Shown here: positions 23,543-32,418 of the stretch, in pieces
How positions within the stretch are numbered: the stretch's first letter is position 1
How the letters are laid out: each line of letters opens with the position of its first letter
From: Polyangiaceae bacterium
GTDB taxonomy: Bacteria; Myxococcota_A; Polyangia; Polyangiales; Polyangiaceae
Direction: 5' to 3'
Assembly (NCBI GenBank): GCA_020633205.1
Contig: JACKEB010000023.1
Coordinates: 1-64,000 of the forward strand
DNA: 64,000 nt
Notes under the pieces: model-generated
Told to the model about the DNA's origin: nothing
The model's input: the letters and a program-made list of their open reading frames with translations, nothing else
Database searches by the model: none
Program-made: the position numbers and the translations under genes

Positions 23543-24607
23543 ATGGAAGAACTGCGTTCATCATCAGAGCCCCAAAGCGTCCTACGGCGCGGGACGCAGC
23601 GTGGCTACGCCGACCTTCGGCCGGGCGTTTTGGTGCGGACACTCGCGCGCTGGCTATCAGCCGTGGGCCTGGCGGGTAGCGCATTGCTGTCAGCGTCGAC
23701 GGCTAGCGCTGACCCAAGCGATCTGCCGCCGGAGACGGGGTTCGACTACGGGGATGTCGAAACTCCTCGCACCGCTGCCATGGGTGGCGCCTTGCGCGCG
23801 TTCTCCAGCTCGACGGAGTCGATCTACATCAACCCGGGTAACATGGCGGCGTCTCGCGTCTATCACATCGGCGCACTGGCCGCGCTTTGGCCCGAGGCAA
23901 GCCGCCAGACGTATGGCGCCGCCGCGGTTGATTCCGTGGGGAGCCGCACGCAGCTCGCCGGTGGTCTGGCGTTTGCGTTCAACCGACAGGATCCAGACGG
24001 CGTCGATCGCCAGTGGAACGACCTGCGTTTCGCCCTGGCGTTTCCCTTCTCTCAGCAGTTTCAGCTTGGCATGGCGGGCCGCGTGATGTGGATGAAGGAG
24101 AACGGCGATGGACCGCTGGGTAACGACGCCGTGGCGGCTGGCCTGCCCGACGAGAACATCGTTCGTGACTTCACGTTCGACGCGGGGATGTCCTTCCGCC
24201 CCACGCCAGAGTTTGCCGTCTCTCTGGTCGGCAACAGCCTGACGAACCCTGATCACGGCTACTTGCCCTCTCGCCTTGGCGGGGGCATCGGCTACGGTAC
24301 ACCCGACTTTACGCTCGAGGGCGACTTGGTTGCTGACTTTACCACGTGGCAACGCACGACGGTGCTGGCGATGGGCGGCTTCGAGTACCTCGCGGGCAAC
24401 GTCGTGCCCTTGCGGGTCGGCTATCGCTACGACGAAGGACCAGCCACGCACTGGATCTCCGCGGGACTGGGCTACGTCGACCAGCAGGTTTCCGCCGAGA
24501 TCTCCGCGCGCCGCAGTGTCGCGGGCGAGAAGGCGACCGCCGTCATTATCGGTTTCAAGTACCACCTGGAGAGCGCCGGCGCGGGTATCTCCGGCGGCTT
24601 CGACTGA
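23543..24607 (+). CDS. Outer-membrane beta-barrel protein
   Basis: The predicted mature protein follows a signal segment (WLSAVGLAGSALLSASTASA) and shows alternating hydrophobic beta strands and Gly/aromatic content typical of outer-membrane barrels. Examples are GGIGYGTPDFTLEGDLVADF and, near the end, VAGEKATAVIIGFKYHL. The N-terminal part (TAAMGGALRAFSSSTESIYI and NPGNMA) resembles FadL/PorV-type barrels, in which the gene product is often a transport or assembly channel; a specific role cannot be assigned. The start is uncertain: TTG 23495, ATG 23522, ATG 23543 and GTG 23633 are in frame, and the last gives the most compact signal peptide. It ends five bases from the convergent gene at 24613. 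Confidence 0.75.
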   Translation: MEELRSSSEPQSVLRRGTQRGYADLRPGVLVRTLARWLSAVGLAGSALLSASTASADPSDLPPETGFDYGDVETPRTAAMGGALRAFSSSTESIYINPGNMAASRVYHIGALAALWPEASRQTYGAAAVDSVGSRTQLAGGLAFAFNRQDPDGVDRQWNDLRFALAFPFSQQFQLGMAGRVMWMKENGDGPLGNDAVAAGLPDENIVRDFTFDAGMSFRPTPEFAVSLVGNSLTNPDHGYLPSRLGGGIGYGTPDFTLEGDLVADFTTWQRTTVLAMGGFEYLAGNVVPLRVGYRYDEGPATHWISAGLGYVDQQVSAEISARRSVAGEKATAVIIGFKYHLESAGAGISGGFD

Positions 24608-24612
24608 GCGCC

Positions 24613-25941
24613 TCAGCCCAAGTAGTCGAGGAGCGCGCGTGCTAGCGGCTCGAAGTCGACCGACGGAACCTCGCTGAACGGCGGGCGAGCGGCTTCCGAA
24701 CGCATCTGATCGATTCCGCGGGGATTTCTAAACCAGTCTTCGTCGTGAGCGTCGCGCAGCTGTTCGACTTCTTGTGCAGCGAGGTGAGCTCCGAGGAAGC
24801 GTTGAGCGTCGTCTGGATGGAGCTCAACTAGCGCGCCGCAGAGCCGTGGATCGAGCGCGGTGCCCGTTGCTCTGCGCGCCTGCTCTTCGAAAGTCTGTTG
24901 CAGGCGCTCGGTGGAGTAGCTGGCCGAGGCGCGGAGCAGCACTCGCAGCGCAGCGAGCCTTGTCTCCCACAAAAGACTGATCGCGGTGCAGCGTAGGTGC
25001 TGGCTCAGCCGAGGCCCGGAGAGCTCGAGCTTGCGTCGCACGTAGCTAGGGTTCAGCGTCAGCAGGGCGAAGCGCGCGCCAACGCTGCGACGTCTGAGGC
25101 CGTAGGGATCGAAGCTGACGACGAAAGGCTGATCCTTGGGGCTGGCCGCGTCATGCCAGGCGGCGCCGACGCGCGCCAGCGCGCGCAAGAATGAAGCGCC
25201 GCCGAGGGCCTGGGGGAGTGGACCAGGGTCGAGGTTCAGGCTGCGGAACAGCTCTCCCTCGTCGAGCAAGCGGCGCAGCGTGTGGGGGTTGATGCGGGCG
25301 GGCCAGCCGTGGTCTTCACGCACGTCGAGGCCCAGCTCGAGCACGTGGCTCAGGCTATCGGGACCGAGGCTGAGCCACGCATCCTGCGTCTTGTCGAGCC
25401 ACGCGCTAGCGAGCGCGGCGCTTTCTGGGTGGGGTAGCTCGATCTCGTCGGGCGACTCGAGCCCCATCCGCTTGGCGGTTTCAAGCCGCCGCTGCCATAG
25501 TGTCGCCGTTACCCTGCGGTAATCGTGGGAGTGTGTCGTGAGCGCTTCGAGCAGCGCCGAGCGGCGCCCGAGCCGCTCATCCAGCGCGCCGGGGGGGCGC
25601 AACACGCGCTGCTTCAGGGCGGCGAGGCTGAGCTCCTCTTTCTCGCTTTGTACCCTGAGCCGCTTGGTGCGAAGTTCGGTCGCTTGCTCGAGCAACGCGC
25701 CCTGATTGATGCGCGCGTCGGCCAGGCGATAGATCCAGCGACTCAGGTGTTTCCGTAGGGGATCGGCTTCGTGGAGCTCGAGGACTTCGCAGAAGCGGCT
25801 CTTCCCCAGCGCCCAGCGGTGGACTTCAAAGGCGCCAAGCGGCGCGATCTCCCCACTGCGGAGTCTGCGTGACCAGCGCACCCACTCCGTTGCCGCGCGA
25901 AATAGCGCGCGATCGAGCTTTAGTGGATCGAGGTAGTCCAT
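24613..25941 (-). CDS. Hypothetical helical protein, 442 residues
   Basis: I do not recognise this protein. It is rich in Leu, Arg, Ala and Glu, with no signal peptide or membrane segment, and is predicted by eye to be mostly helical. Distinct stretches are EVHRWALGKSRFCEVLELHE near the N-terminus, FVVSFDPYGLRRRSVGARFA in the middle and DPRLCGALVELHPDDAQRFL near the end. The long uninterrupted reading frame and normal codon use support a real gene. It is convergent with the barrel gene at 23543 and lies 19 bases from the end of the barrel gene at 25961 on the same strand, so the two may share transcription. Confidence 0.7.
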   Translation of the reverse strand: MDYLDPLKLDRALFRAATEWVRWSRRLRSGEIAPLGAFEVHRWALGKSRFCEVLELHEADPLRKHLSRWIYRLADARINQGALLEQATELRTKRLRVQSEKEELSLAALKQRVLRPPGALDERLGRRSALLEALTTHSHDYRRVTATLWQRRLETAKRMGLESPDEIELPHPESAALASAWLDKTQDAWLSLGPDSLSHVLELGLDVREDHGWPARINPHTLRRLLDEGELFRSLNLDPGPLPQALGGASFLRALARVGAAWHDAASPKDQPFVVSFDPYGLRRRSVGARFALLTLNPSYVRRKLELSGPRLSQHLRCTAISLLWETRLAALRVLLRASASYSTERLQQTFEEQARRATGTALDPRLCGALVELHPDDAQRFLGAHLAAQEVEQLRDAHDEDWFRNPRGIDQMRSEAARPPFSEVPSVDFEPLARALLDYLG

Positions 25942-25960
25942 GGCCTTGGCGATGGATTTG

Positions 25961-26797
25961 CTACAGCTCGCTGCCGAATTGAAAGGTCAAGTTGCCCACC
26001 ACCTGAACATAGCTGTCCAGGTGGCCGCCCAGATCCGTGGAGACGTCTTGGCATTCGCCACTGCCCGTAGCCTTGCAGCGGCGGATCTTGTCGACGAACA
26101 CGCGTGTGACGCTGAGCGCAGGCCCCAAGCGCAGGGTGCGGCTGAGGTGAAAATCGAACCCGATGCCGCCTCGCAAGGCAGGGCCTGCGCCGGTTTCTTC
26201 GTAGCCCGTCCGACCGTTTGTAGTTGGCTCTTCTTGGCGGGTGCCCAGCGCGCCTCCCCCCAAACCCAACTCGACGAAGGGTTCGAAGGCACCTTCATCA
26301 GCGAAGTAGACGCGGCCTGTGAGACCGAGGAAAGCCGCTCCGGCGCGGGCGTCTGTGTACTCCGGATCTTCCGGTTCATTGCGGAAGCCAGCGATCTCGA
26401 AGGTGCCGCCCCAAGCGAACATCGGGGTCACGCGCCACAGCGCGGTGAGGCCAAAGCTCAGGCCAGCGCCGACCCCACTACAGCGTGCGTCGGAGGCGTC
26501 GCCCTCCGCACAATGAGGCAGCCCTAGACCGAGATAGAGCACGAGTTCCACGGAGCGGCGCGCGAACTCGGGTTCCTCTGCGAGTGGCGCAGGGGTGACG
26601 ACACTGGAGCTCGGGCCCGGCCCTGCAATGCCTTCGCCTTGATAAGGCGCATAGGGTGCGGGCTCTGGTTCTGACGCGGCGGCGAGGGTGGGATCGCCAA
26701 CGTCCGACGACTGCGCGGCACCTGCCGTCAGGGAGCTGGACAGCGCGGCGAGGAAGCCAGCGCAGGACAAAAGTCGGGAGATCAGTGGGTGAATCAT
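25961..26797 (-). CDS. Outer-membrane beta-barrel protein, OmpA/OprF-like barrel
   Basis: The 278-residue product starts with a signal peptide (LLSCAGFLAALSSSLTAGAA) and a Pro/Ala/Glu-rich linker (about residues 33-80). The rest is an eight-stranded-barrel-like domain with repeated Gly and aromatic residues: VELVLYLGLGLPHC, WGGTFEIAGF, FEPFVELGLGGGALG and, at the C-terminus, VQVVGNLTFQFGSEL. Four Cys residues (two pairs) may form disulphides in loops. The ATG at 26797 is chosen because it places the signal peptide at the N-terminus; the longer frame to 26899 is unsupported. It is divergent from the membrane protein at 26934. Confidence 0.75.
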   Translation of the reverse strand: MIHPLISRLLSCAGFLAALSSSLTAGAAQSSDVGDPTLAAASEPEPAPYAPYQGEGIAGPGPSSSVVTPAPLAEEPEFARRSVELVLYLGLGLPHCAEGDASDARCSGVGAGLSFGLTALWRVTPMFAWGGTFEIAGFRNEPEDPEYTDARAGAAFLGLTGRVYFADEGAFEPFVELGLGGGALGTRQEEPTTNGRTGYEETGAGPALRGGIGFDFHLSRTLRLGPALSVTRVFVDKIRRCKATGSGECQDVSTDLGGHLDSYVQVVGNLTFQFGSEL

Positions 26798-26933
26798 CGA
26801 GATTCGTAGTCGGTTGTCAGGACAGCCGGCGAGGACCGTATTACACCTCGAGCAAGGACACAGCCTTCGCGCGTTGCGGAAGTCGCGCGCACTCTTCATC
26901 GACCTGTTCGCGGCTCAGTTGCGCGAGTGCTGC

Positions 26934-27422
26934 ATGGCACGACACCTCCCAGTCATCCAGAACCAAGATCCGGAAGACGCGGCCGCGGAAGAGCGCTCGC
27001 CGCGGGGCTGGGTCGTGGTTGGCGCGATGCTCGGCTTCACGCTTTGGCTGCCGCTCCTGATGATCGCGCAGTGGGTGAGCGCGAAGTGGACCGTCGCGGT
27101 GAGTAGCGACGGTGCGCCCAGCTACGATGCGCTGCTGTTGATCCAGCTCGGCCCGGTGCTGCTCACGCTGATGATCGCGACGGGTGGCGCAGGCGGTTTG
27201 GTCGGGCGCTTCGGTGGTCGGGCGGGCGCTCTGCACGGGGCGCTCTCGGGCTTGTCGATGGCCGTTGGGGTTGGCGTGTTGGCCGTGCTGAGTGGCAGCT
27301 TTCCGTCCTTGCTGGTTGCTGTGCTGGGCACCCTGGTGCTGGCGTTGGTGGCGACCTCCGCCGGCTATTTCGGCGGTCGCTTCGGCGTGCGGCGGCGACC
27401 AAGCATCAAACCGAAGGCGTGA
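26934..27422 (+). CDS. Small polytopic membrane protein of unknown function
   Basis: The 162-residue protein has about four or five membrane helices (VVVGAMLGFTLWLPLLMIAQ; LLLIQLGPVLLTLMIATG; LSMAVGVGVLAVLSG; LLVAVLGTLVLALVATSAGY) and a basic C-terminal tail (GVRRRPSIKPKA). Gly-rich turns between the helices suggest close packing. No family is recognised. The ATG at 26934 is chosen since upstream codons do not look coding; a start at 26814 would add 40 residues. It ends 197 bases before ccmE on the same strand. Confidence 0.65.
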   Translation: MARHLPVIQNQDPEDAAAEERSPRGWVVVGAMLGFTLWLPLLMIAQWVSAKWTVAVSSDGAPSYDALLLIQLGPVLLTLMIATGGAGGLVGRFGGRAGALHGALSGLSMAVGVGVLAVLSGSFPSLLVAVLGTLVLALVATSAGYFGGRFGVRRRPSIKPKA

Positions 27423-27619
27423 TTCGTGCGCTTGCGCGGCCTTCGAATGGTTTGGGGGGAGGCGCACTGAAGCGTCCCGTGGGCCCCCCAAAACGTCCTC
27501 GAGGTGTCTGCCGCAGCCCCCGAACTCGTGTGTATTCCCGGGTTTCGCGACCGCAGTGCGACCAATAGCCACCTAGGTGCGCTGGACCTGGCCCAGCGGA
27601 CAAACTACGATCCCAAGTA

Positions 27620-28240
27620 ATGTCGAACCTCGACGACGAGCTCAAAGCTGCGGTCGAGGCGAGCGAGGCGCAGAGCCCGGTCGCCACGGATGTCGCCCCC
27701 GAGCCCAAGAAGCAAGGCAAGCGCAGCCTCGGACTCCTGCTCACGTTGCTCGTGATCGGAGGCGGGCTCTTGGTGCTGGTGTTCACCGGATTCGATGGCG
27801 ACGCGGTCTACTCTCGCGGCGTCGATCAGCTGATGGACGAGAAGGCCAAGCTCGACAGCGAGGTGGCTGCGGCGACAAACGCTGATCAGGCGGTGCGCGA
27901 GAAGGAGCGACTGCTCAATCGCAACACGCGAGTGATGGGAACGCTGGTCAAGGGCTCGCTAAAGAAGCGCGACCAGCCTTGCGAGTATCGTTTCGACATT
28001 GAAAAAGGTGGCAAGAAGCTGCCGGTCCGTTACTCCCAGTGCGTCGTGCCGGACACCTTCCGCGATGTACCTGAGATGGACGTCGAGGTCACCGTCACGG
28101 GCAAGCTGCAGAACGAAGGCTTCTTCCAAGCCGAACAGATCATGGCGAAGTGCCCGTCGAAGTACGACATGAAGCAGCGTGCGGCGAACGGAGAGACCGC
28201 GCCTCACGGCGACATGGGCGCCTCGCCCCGGGTCAACTGA
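27620..28240 (+). CDS. ccmE: Cytochrome c maturation protein CcmE, Cys variant
   Basis: CcmE carries haem covalently in the periplasm on its way to apocytochromes c. The 206-residue product has a cytoplasmic N-terminus, one membrane anchor (about 36-57, LGLLLTLLVIGGGLLVLVF) and the OB-fold domain (RVMGTLVKGSLKKRD, VPEMDVEVTVTGKLQNEGFF, QAEQIMAKC). In the classic family the haem-binding site is HxxxY. Here the equivalent is Cys178-Pro-Ser-Lys-Tyr182, the CxxxY form known from sulphate-reducing bacteria and archaea. No other ccm gene is adjacent. It is upstream of hemE on the same strand, separated by 176 bases. The family call is firm; use of Cys for haem attachment is inferred. Confidence 0.9.
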   Translation: MSNLDDELKAAVEASEAQSPVATDVAPEPKKQGKRSLGLLLTLLVIGGGLLVLVFTGFDGDAVYSRGVDQLMDEKAKLDSEVAAATNADQAVREKERLLNRNTRVMGTLVKGSLKKRDQPCEYRFDIEKGGKKLPVRYSQCVVPDTFRDVPEMDVEVTVTGKLQNEGFFQAEQIMAKCPSKYDMKQRAANGETAPHGDMGASPRVN

Positions 28241-28416
28241 CCGCGCCCCGCCTATTCACCCGCGTTCACTCACCAGACGCGCTCCGCTGGCATGCCCGGC
28301 AGCGTCCCGCTCGCCGCAGGTCCTGCACGTTTTGCGGCCACAAACGCGCCGGATTCGCCGCTTGCTTGCGCGGTGTTGGTAGCTGACGCGAGCAGGCCGT
28401 GATAGCCCGAGGCACT

Positions 28417-29442
28417 ATGTGGGATCGCTTCCTCAGGGCTTGCCGGCGTGAACCGGTCGATCAGACTCCCGTTTGGTTCATGCGTCAGGCGGGGCGCTAC
28501 ATGGCGGAATACCGCGCCATTCGTAAGAACCACACGCTGCTCGAGATCTGTAAGCAACCGGATCTAGCCACGGAGGTCACGCTGCAGCCGGTGAACGCGT
28601 TCGCCGTCGACGCGGCAATTCTGTTCGCTGACATCTTGTTGCCCCTCGAACCGATGGGCGCCCCCTTCGAGTTTGCAGCGGGCGAGGGACCCCGGGTGTT
28701 CGACCCGGTGCGGGACAAAGCCGGCGTCGAGCGCCTGCGCGTCATCGAGCCTGAAGAAGGCCTCGGCTACGTGCTCGAGTCGATCAAGAGTATCCGCAAG
28801 GAACTGGACGGGAAGACGCCGCTCATCGGCTTTGCCGGTGCACCGTTCACGCTGGCTTCCTACCTGGTCGAGGGCGGCAAGAGCTCGCACTACGCCATCA
28901 CCAAGCGCATGATGTACGGCGAACCCGAGCTCTGGAAGAGCCTGATGGAGAAGCTGTCAGAGGTCGTTCGCCGCTACCTGCGAGCGCAGGTCGAGGCAGG
29001 TGCTCAAGCGGTGCAGCTCTTCGACAGCTGGATTGGTGCGCTGTCTCCTCAGGACTATCGCGACTTCGTTCAGCCTCACGTCGCGCACATCCTGAAAGAT
29101 CTGGAGACGACTGGCGTACCGGTGATCCACTTCGGCACTGGCACGGCGATGCTGCTCAAGGACCAAAAGGCGGCGGGCGGCACCGTGATCGGTGTCGACT
29201 GGCGCACCCCCATGAACTGGGCTCGTGAACAGCTGGGTGACGACGTCACGCTCCAAGGCAACCTGGATCCGCTGGTGCTCCAGGCGCCCGAGGCGGTCGC
29301 CAAGCGTCATGTCGATCGGGTGCTGGACGAGGCCGGGGGCAAGCCCCATATCTTCAACCTCGGTCATGGAATCCTCCCGGAAACAAATCCGGACATGGTG
29401 AAGATGGTCGCGGACTACGTTCACGAGCGCAGCGCTCGCTGA
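28417..29442 (+). CDS. hemE: Uroporphyrinogen decarboxylase HemE
   Basis: HemE converts uroporphyrinogen III to coproporphyrinogen III in haem synthesis. The 341-residue protein has the two family signatures: PVWFMRQAGRYMAEYRAIR near the N-terminus and GFAGAPFTLASYLVEGG in the middle. It also has the conserved FADILLPLEPMG and LGHGILPETNPDMV segments. Length fits the family (about 340-360). The ATG at 28417 is preceded by GAGG with four bases between and is preferred over the GTG at 28399. HemG follows 40 bases downstream, so the two form a likely haem operon. Confidence 0.96.
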   Translation: MWDRFLRACRREPVDQTPVWFMRQAGRYMAEYRAIRKNHTLLEICKQPDLATEVTLQPVNAFAVDAAILFADILLPLEPMGAPFEFAAGEGPRVFDPVRDKAGVERLRVIEPEEGLGYVLESIKSIRKELDGKTPLIGFAGAPFTLASYLVEGGKSSHYAITKRMMYGEPELWKSLMEKLSEVVRRYLRAQVEAGAQAVQLFDSWIGALSPQDYRDFVQPHVAHILKDLETTGVPVIHFGTGTAMLLKDQKAAGGTVIGVDWRTPMNWAREQLGDDVTLQGNLDPLVLQAPEAVAKRHVDRVLDEAGGKPHIFNLGHGILPETNPDMVKMVADYVHERSAR

Positions 29443-29482
29443 CCGACGTCTCGCATCCGCTCTACGCTTCAGGAGACGAGAA

Positions 29483-30937
29483 GTGAGCGAATCGCTCTCA
29501 AAGCACGTGGTCGTGGTCGGCGGTGGTGTCACCGGGCTGACCGCGGCGTATCGCATTCACAAGCTGCGCCCCGAGTGGCGGGTCACACTCCTCGAGAGCC
29601 GTGACCGCCTAGGTGGGAACATCGTCACCGTGCGCGAAAAAGGTTTCGTCATCGATGGTGGGCCGGATTCATTCGTGCGCACCAAGCCGGCGGCGGTGAA
29701 GCTCGCCCGCGAGCTCGGGCTGGAGGACCAGCTCATCACCACCAAGCCAGACGGTCGCAAGGTCTACCTGGCGCACGCGGGCCAGCTCGAAGCCATGCCC
29801 GAGGGGATGGCGCTGGGCGTCCCAACGCGACCCGGTCCGCTGGTGCGTTCACGGCTGCTCGGCTGGCCCGCCAAGCTGCGCTTGTTCTCCGAGCCTTTCT
29901 GGCCCGCAGGCAACGACGACGGTCGCGACGAGTCGATCTACGACTTCCTCTCCCGCCGTCTTGGTGGCACCGCAGCGGAGCGCTTGGCTGGCCCGCTCCT
30001 GGGCGGCATCTACGCGGGGGACATCCGCAAGCTGTCCATGCGCGCGACGTTTCCTCAGCTGATCGAGCTGGAGAAGAAGCATCGCAGCCTGGTGCTCGGC
30101 ACGTTGGCCATGCGTGCGGATGGGCGCCGTCGCGTGAAGGGCGAAGCGACACCGAACAGTCGCCTGAAGCGCACCCAGCAGCTGATCCAGGCTGCCTGGG
30201 GCACCGCGGAGAGCCCGTTTTATTCGTTCAAGGGTGGCATGCTCAGCCTGATCGACGCGCTCGCGGATGCATTACCGCAGGGAACTGTTCGGCTCGAAGC
30301 TGGGCTCGATGGGTTGCGACGCGAGGGCGAGAAGTGGCAGCTCGTGTCGGGCGACCAGAAGCTCGAGGCTGACGCAGTGGTCCTGGCTTGTCCGGCGCGC
30401 GTGGCCGCAAAGCTTGTCCCAACTGAGCAGCTATCGCGGGATCTGTCGAGTATCCAGTACCTCTCGACGGCCACGGTGTTCTTCGCCTTCGACCGCTCGC
30501 AGGTGTCTCACCCTCTAGACGGCGTTGGGTTCGTGGTGCCGCCCGGCGAGGGCGATATCCTCGCGGGCACCTTCATCAACTCCAAGTGGGAGCACCGGGT
30601 GCCCGAGGGCAAGGTGCTCCTGAGAGCGTTCCTCGGCGGAGCGCGTGGTGGTGAGCTGGTCGAACAGCAGAGTGACGCCGAACTCAGCGCTCGCGCCCTG
30701 AAGGAGCTCAAGCGCCTGATGGGGAGGCTCGGCGAACCCGAATGGACGCGCGTGTTCCGCTACCCGAAGAGCAACCCTCAGCCGCACCTCGGACACAAAG
30801 AGCGCCTCGTGCGTCTGCGCGAGAACGGAGTTCGCGGGCTGGAGCTAGCCGGAGCCGCTTACGACGGCGTTGGCATTCCGGACTGCGTTGCGCAGGCGGA
30901 ACGCGCTGCTGAGTCTATCATCAAGCAGCTCGCCTAG
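29483..30937 (+). CDS. hemG: Protoporphyrinogen oxidase, oxygen-dependent HemG/HemY type
   Basis: This FAD enzyme oxidises protoporphyrinogen IX to protoporphyrin IX with oxygen. The 484-residue product begins with the dinucleotide-binding motif VVVVGGGVTGLTAAY, then LLESRDRLGGNI and the PPOX segment FVIDGGPDSFV. The C-terminal part has the FAD-contact pattern GLELAGAAYDGVGIPDC. Length suits the soluble/peripheral HemY-type enzyme (about 460-490), not the short flavodoxin-like HemG of E. coli. Some databases call this type hemY. GTG start at 29483 with GGAGACGAGAAG upstream. Ends 68 bases before the convergent lipoprotein gene. Confidence 0.95.
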   Translation: MSESLSKHVVVVGGGVTGLTAAYRIHKLRPEWRVTLLESRDRLGGNIVTVREKGFVIDGGPDSFVRTKPAAVKLARELGLEDQLITTKPDGRKVYLAHAGQLEAMPEGMALGVPTRPGPLVRSRLLGWPAKLRLFSEPFWPAGNDDGRDESIYDFLSRRLGGTAAERLAGPLLGGIYAGDIRKLSMRATFPQLIELEKKHRSLVLGTLAMRADGRRRVKGEATPNSRLKRTQQLIQAAWGTAESPFYSFKGGMLSLIDALADALPQGTVRLEAGLDGLRREGEKWQLVSGDQKLEADAVVLACPARVAAKLVPTEQLSRDLSSIQYLSTATVFFAFDRSQVSHPLDGVGFVVPPGEGDILAGTFINSKWEHRVPEGKVLLRAFLGGARGGELVEQQSDAELSARALKELKRLMGRLGEPEWTRVFRYPKSNPQPHLGHKERLVRLRENGVRGLELAGAAYDGVGIPDCVAQAERAAESIIKQLA

Positions 30938-30943
30938 TCACTG

Positions 30944-30978
30944 CGGAGCCCCCAAGCGATCGACGCCGATGGGCTCCG
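30944..30978. terminator. Hairpin between hemG and the Gly-rich lipoprotein gene
   Basis: CGGAGCCC (30944-30951) pairs with GGGCTCCG (30971-30978) across a 19-base loop. It lies between convergent genes and could terminate both; no long T-run follows. Confidence 0.45.
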
Positions 30979-31005
30979 TACAGTTTCCCTGCGGTTAATT
31001 GGTGG

Positions 31006-32418
31006 CTACTCGTTGTAGATGTACTCGAACTCGCCGAGAGTCATCTGCAAGGTGTTGCCGCTGACGCAATAGTCGATGGTGTCAGTCTTGCTCGGGGCCA
31101 CCAGGGTGAGCTTGGTGCCCGCGGTGGAGTAGGTGCCGGTCTCGACGCCGTTGTCAGCCACGCTTGGGAACACGCTGCAGTCGCACTGCGTCGCCGGGTT
31201 GCCTTCACACACCATCGCCATCTTCATGGCCGCGCTCAGCGGGGCGTCCAGCTCCGAGCACTGGCTCACCGTGATGCTCAGCCCGGACTCGATCTTCGAG
31301 ACGCAAGTCGGTTGCATGTGGAAGGTGGTTTTGGTTGCCACCGTGAGCGAATAGACGAAGTTGCCGCCATTGAACTCGAACAAGCTTCCACCCACCGTCC
31401 CCACGGAGCCGGTTGAGTCGGTGCTGCAAGTCGGGAATGGTCCGGCGCCCGGCGGTGTACCGGTAAAGCAGAAGCCACCCAGATCGTAGTGAGAAGCCAG
31501 CGTGCCTCCGCACGGAGACGCGATGTTGCAGCCGCTGGTCACATCCGCAGCGTTCCCTTGCAGTACGGCGTAGTAGGTGAAGTGATTGATCGGAGCCGCG
31601 ACTCGCCCCGTGAGCTGCAGCGTGGGTACCGGGATCCAAACGTTGTTCGTCGTATCGAGCCAGGCGATGAACCACTGCTTGCCGGTTGGTGCCGCGCCGC
31701 TGACCGGTAGGGTCAACACGCCCACGTCGTCGAACTTCGTGCCGTTTGGGGTGAGGTCATACACCTTGCCCTGGATATCACCCGCACGCGGCAGTCCGGA
31801 GGTCGAGCTAGTCGAGCTGCCGGTGATCACCGTATTCCCGGTCACCGCGTTCTGACCGAACGTCAGCGAAGCGCCGTCGAACTCCAGGCGCCCGCCGTCG
31901 GTGGTGATGGTGACCGACGTACCCGCAGAGCTGCCTCCAGTGCCGCCGGTTCCAGCGGTACCGCCCGTCGTGCCACCGGCTCCAGCTGAGCCTCCCGTCG
32001 TCCCCGCAGAACCTCCCGTCGTCCCCGCAGAACCTCCCGTCGTCCCCGCGGCACCACCGGTGGTGCCGCCCGAGCCGGCTGTGCCGCCAGTCGAGCCGCC
32101 AGAGCCGCCTGTGGTGCCAGCGGAGCCGCCTGTGGTTCCAGCAGTGCCACCGCTGGTGCCAGCAGACCCGCCCGCACCGCCTGCGGCAGTTCCTCCGGTG
32201 CCGCCCGCCGTCCCGCCGGCGGCGCTCCCACCCGTTCCGCCGCTCGCCGCGCTGCCGCCGGCGCCGCCGTTTCCGGAGCCGCTAGACCCAGCATCTCCGC
32301 CGGTCCCGGCAGCCGAGCCGCCAGCACCGCTCGAGCCGCCAGACCCGCTGGTGTCATCGTCGCTACAACCCGCCAGGCCGAGCGCCACGGCGAGTACCCC
32401 CAAGGTGACTCTTCTCAT
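31006..32418 (-). CDS. Secreted lipoprotein with long Gly/Ser/Thr-rich region
   Basis: The 470-residue product starts with a lipoprotein signal (LGVLAVALGLAGC) at the ATG 32418. A low-complexity region of about 135 residues (units such as GGSAGTTGG) follows, then a folded C-terminal part. This part begins with a segment (VTITTDGGRLEFDGASLTFG) reminiscent of ZU5-like beta domains and later has several Cys that could pair. The Gly-rich stalk between the lipid anchor and the domain is a common design in this group of bacteria and probably extends the domain away from the outer membrane. The ATG overlaps the stop of the upstream DUF4440 gene (32415-32418). A Pro/Ala-rich ORF on the opposite strand is a shadow of the repeats. 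Confidence 0.8.
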   Translation of the reverse strand: MRRVTLGVLAVALGLAGCSDDDTSGSGGSSGAGGSAAGTGGDAGSSGSGNGGAGGSAASGGTGGSAAGGTAGGTGGTAAGGAGGSAGTSGGTAGTTGGSAGTTGGSGGSTGGTAGSGGTTGGAAGTTGGSAGTTGGSAGTTGGSAGAGGTTGGTAGTGGTGGSSAGTSVTITTDGGRLEFDGASLTFGQNAVTGNTVITGSSTSSTSGLPRAGDIQGKVYDLTPNGTKFDDVGVLTLPVSGAAPTGKQWFIAWLDTTNNVWIPVPTLQLTGRVAAPINHFTYYAVLQGNAADVTSGCNIASPCGGTLASHYDLGGFCFTGTPPGAGPFPTCSTDSTGSVGTVGGSLFEFNGGNFVYSLTVATKTTFHMQPTCVSKIESGLSITVSQCSELDAPLSAAMKMAMVCEGNPATQCDCSVFPSVADNGVETGTYSTAGTKLTLVAPSKTDTIDYCVSGNTLQMTLGEFEYIYNE

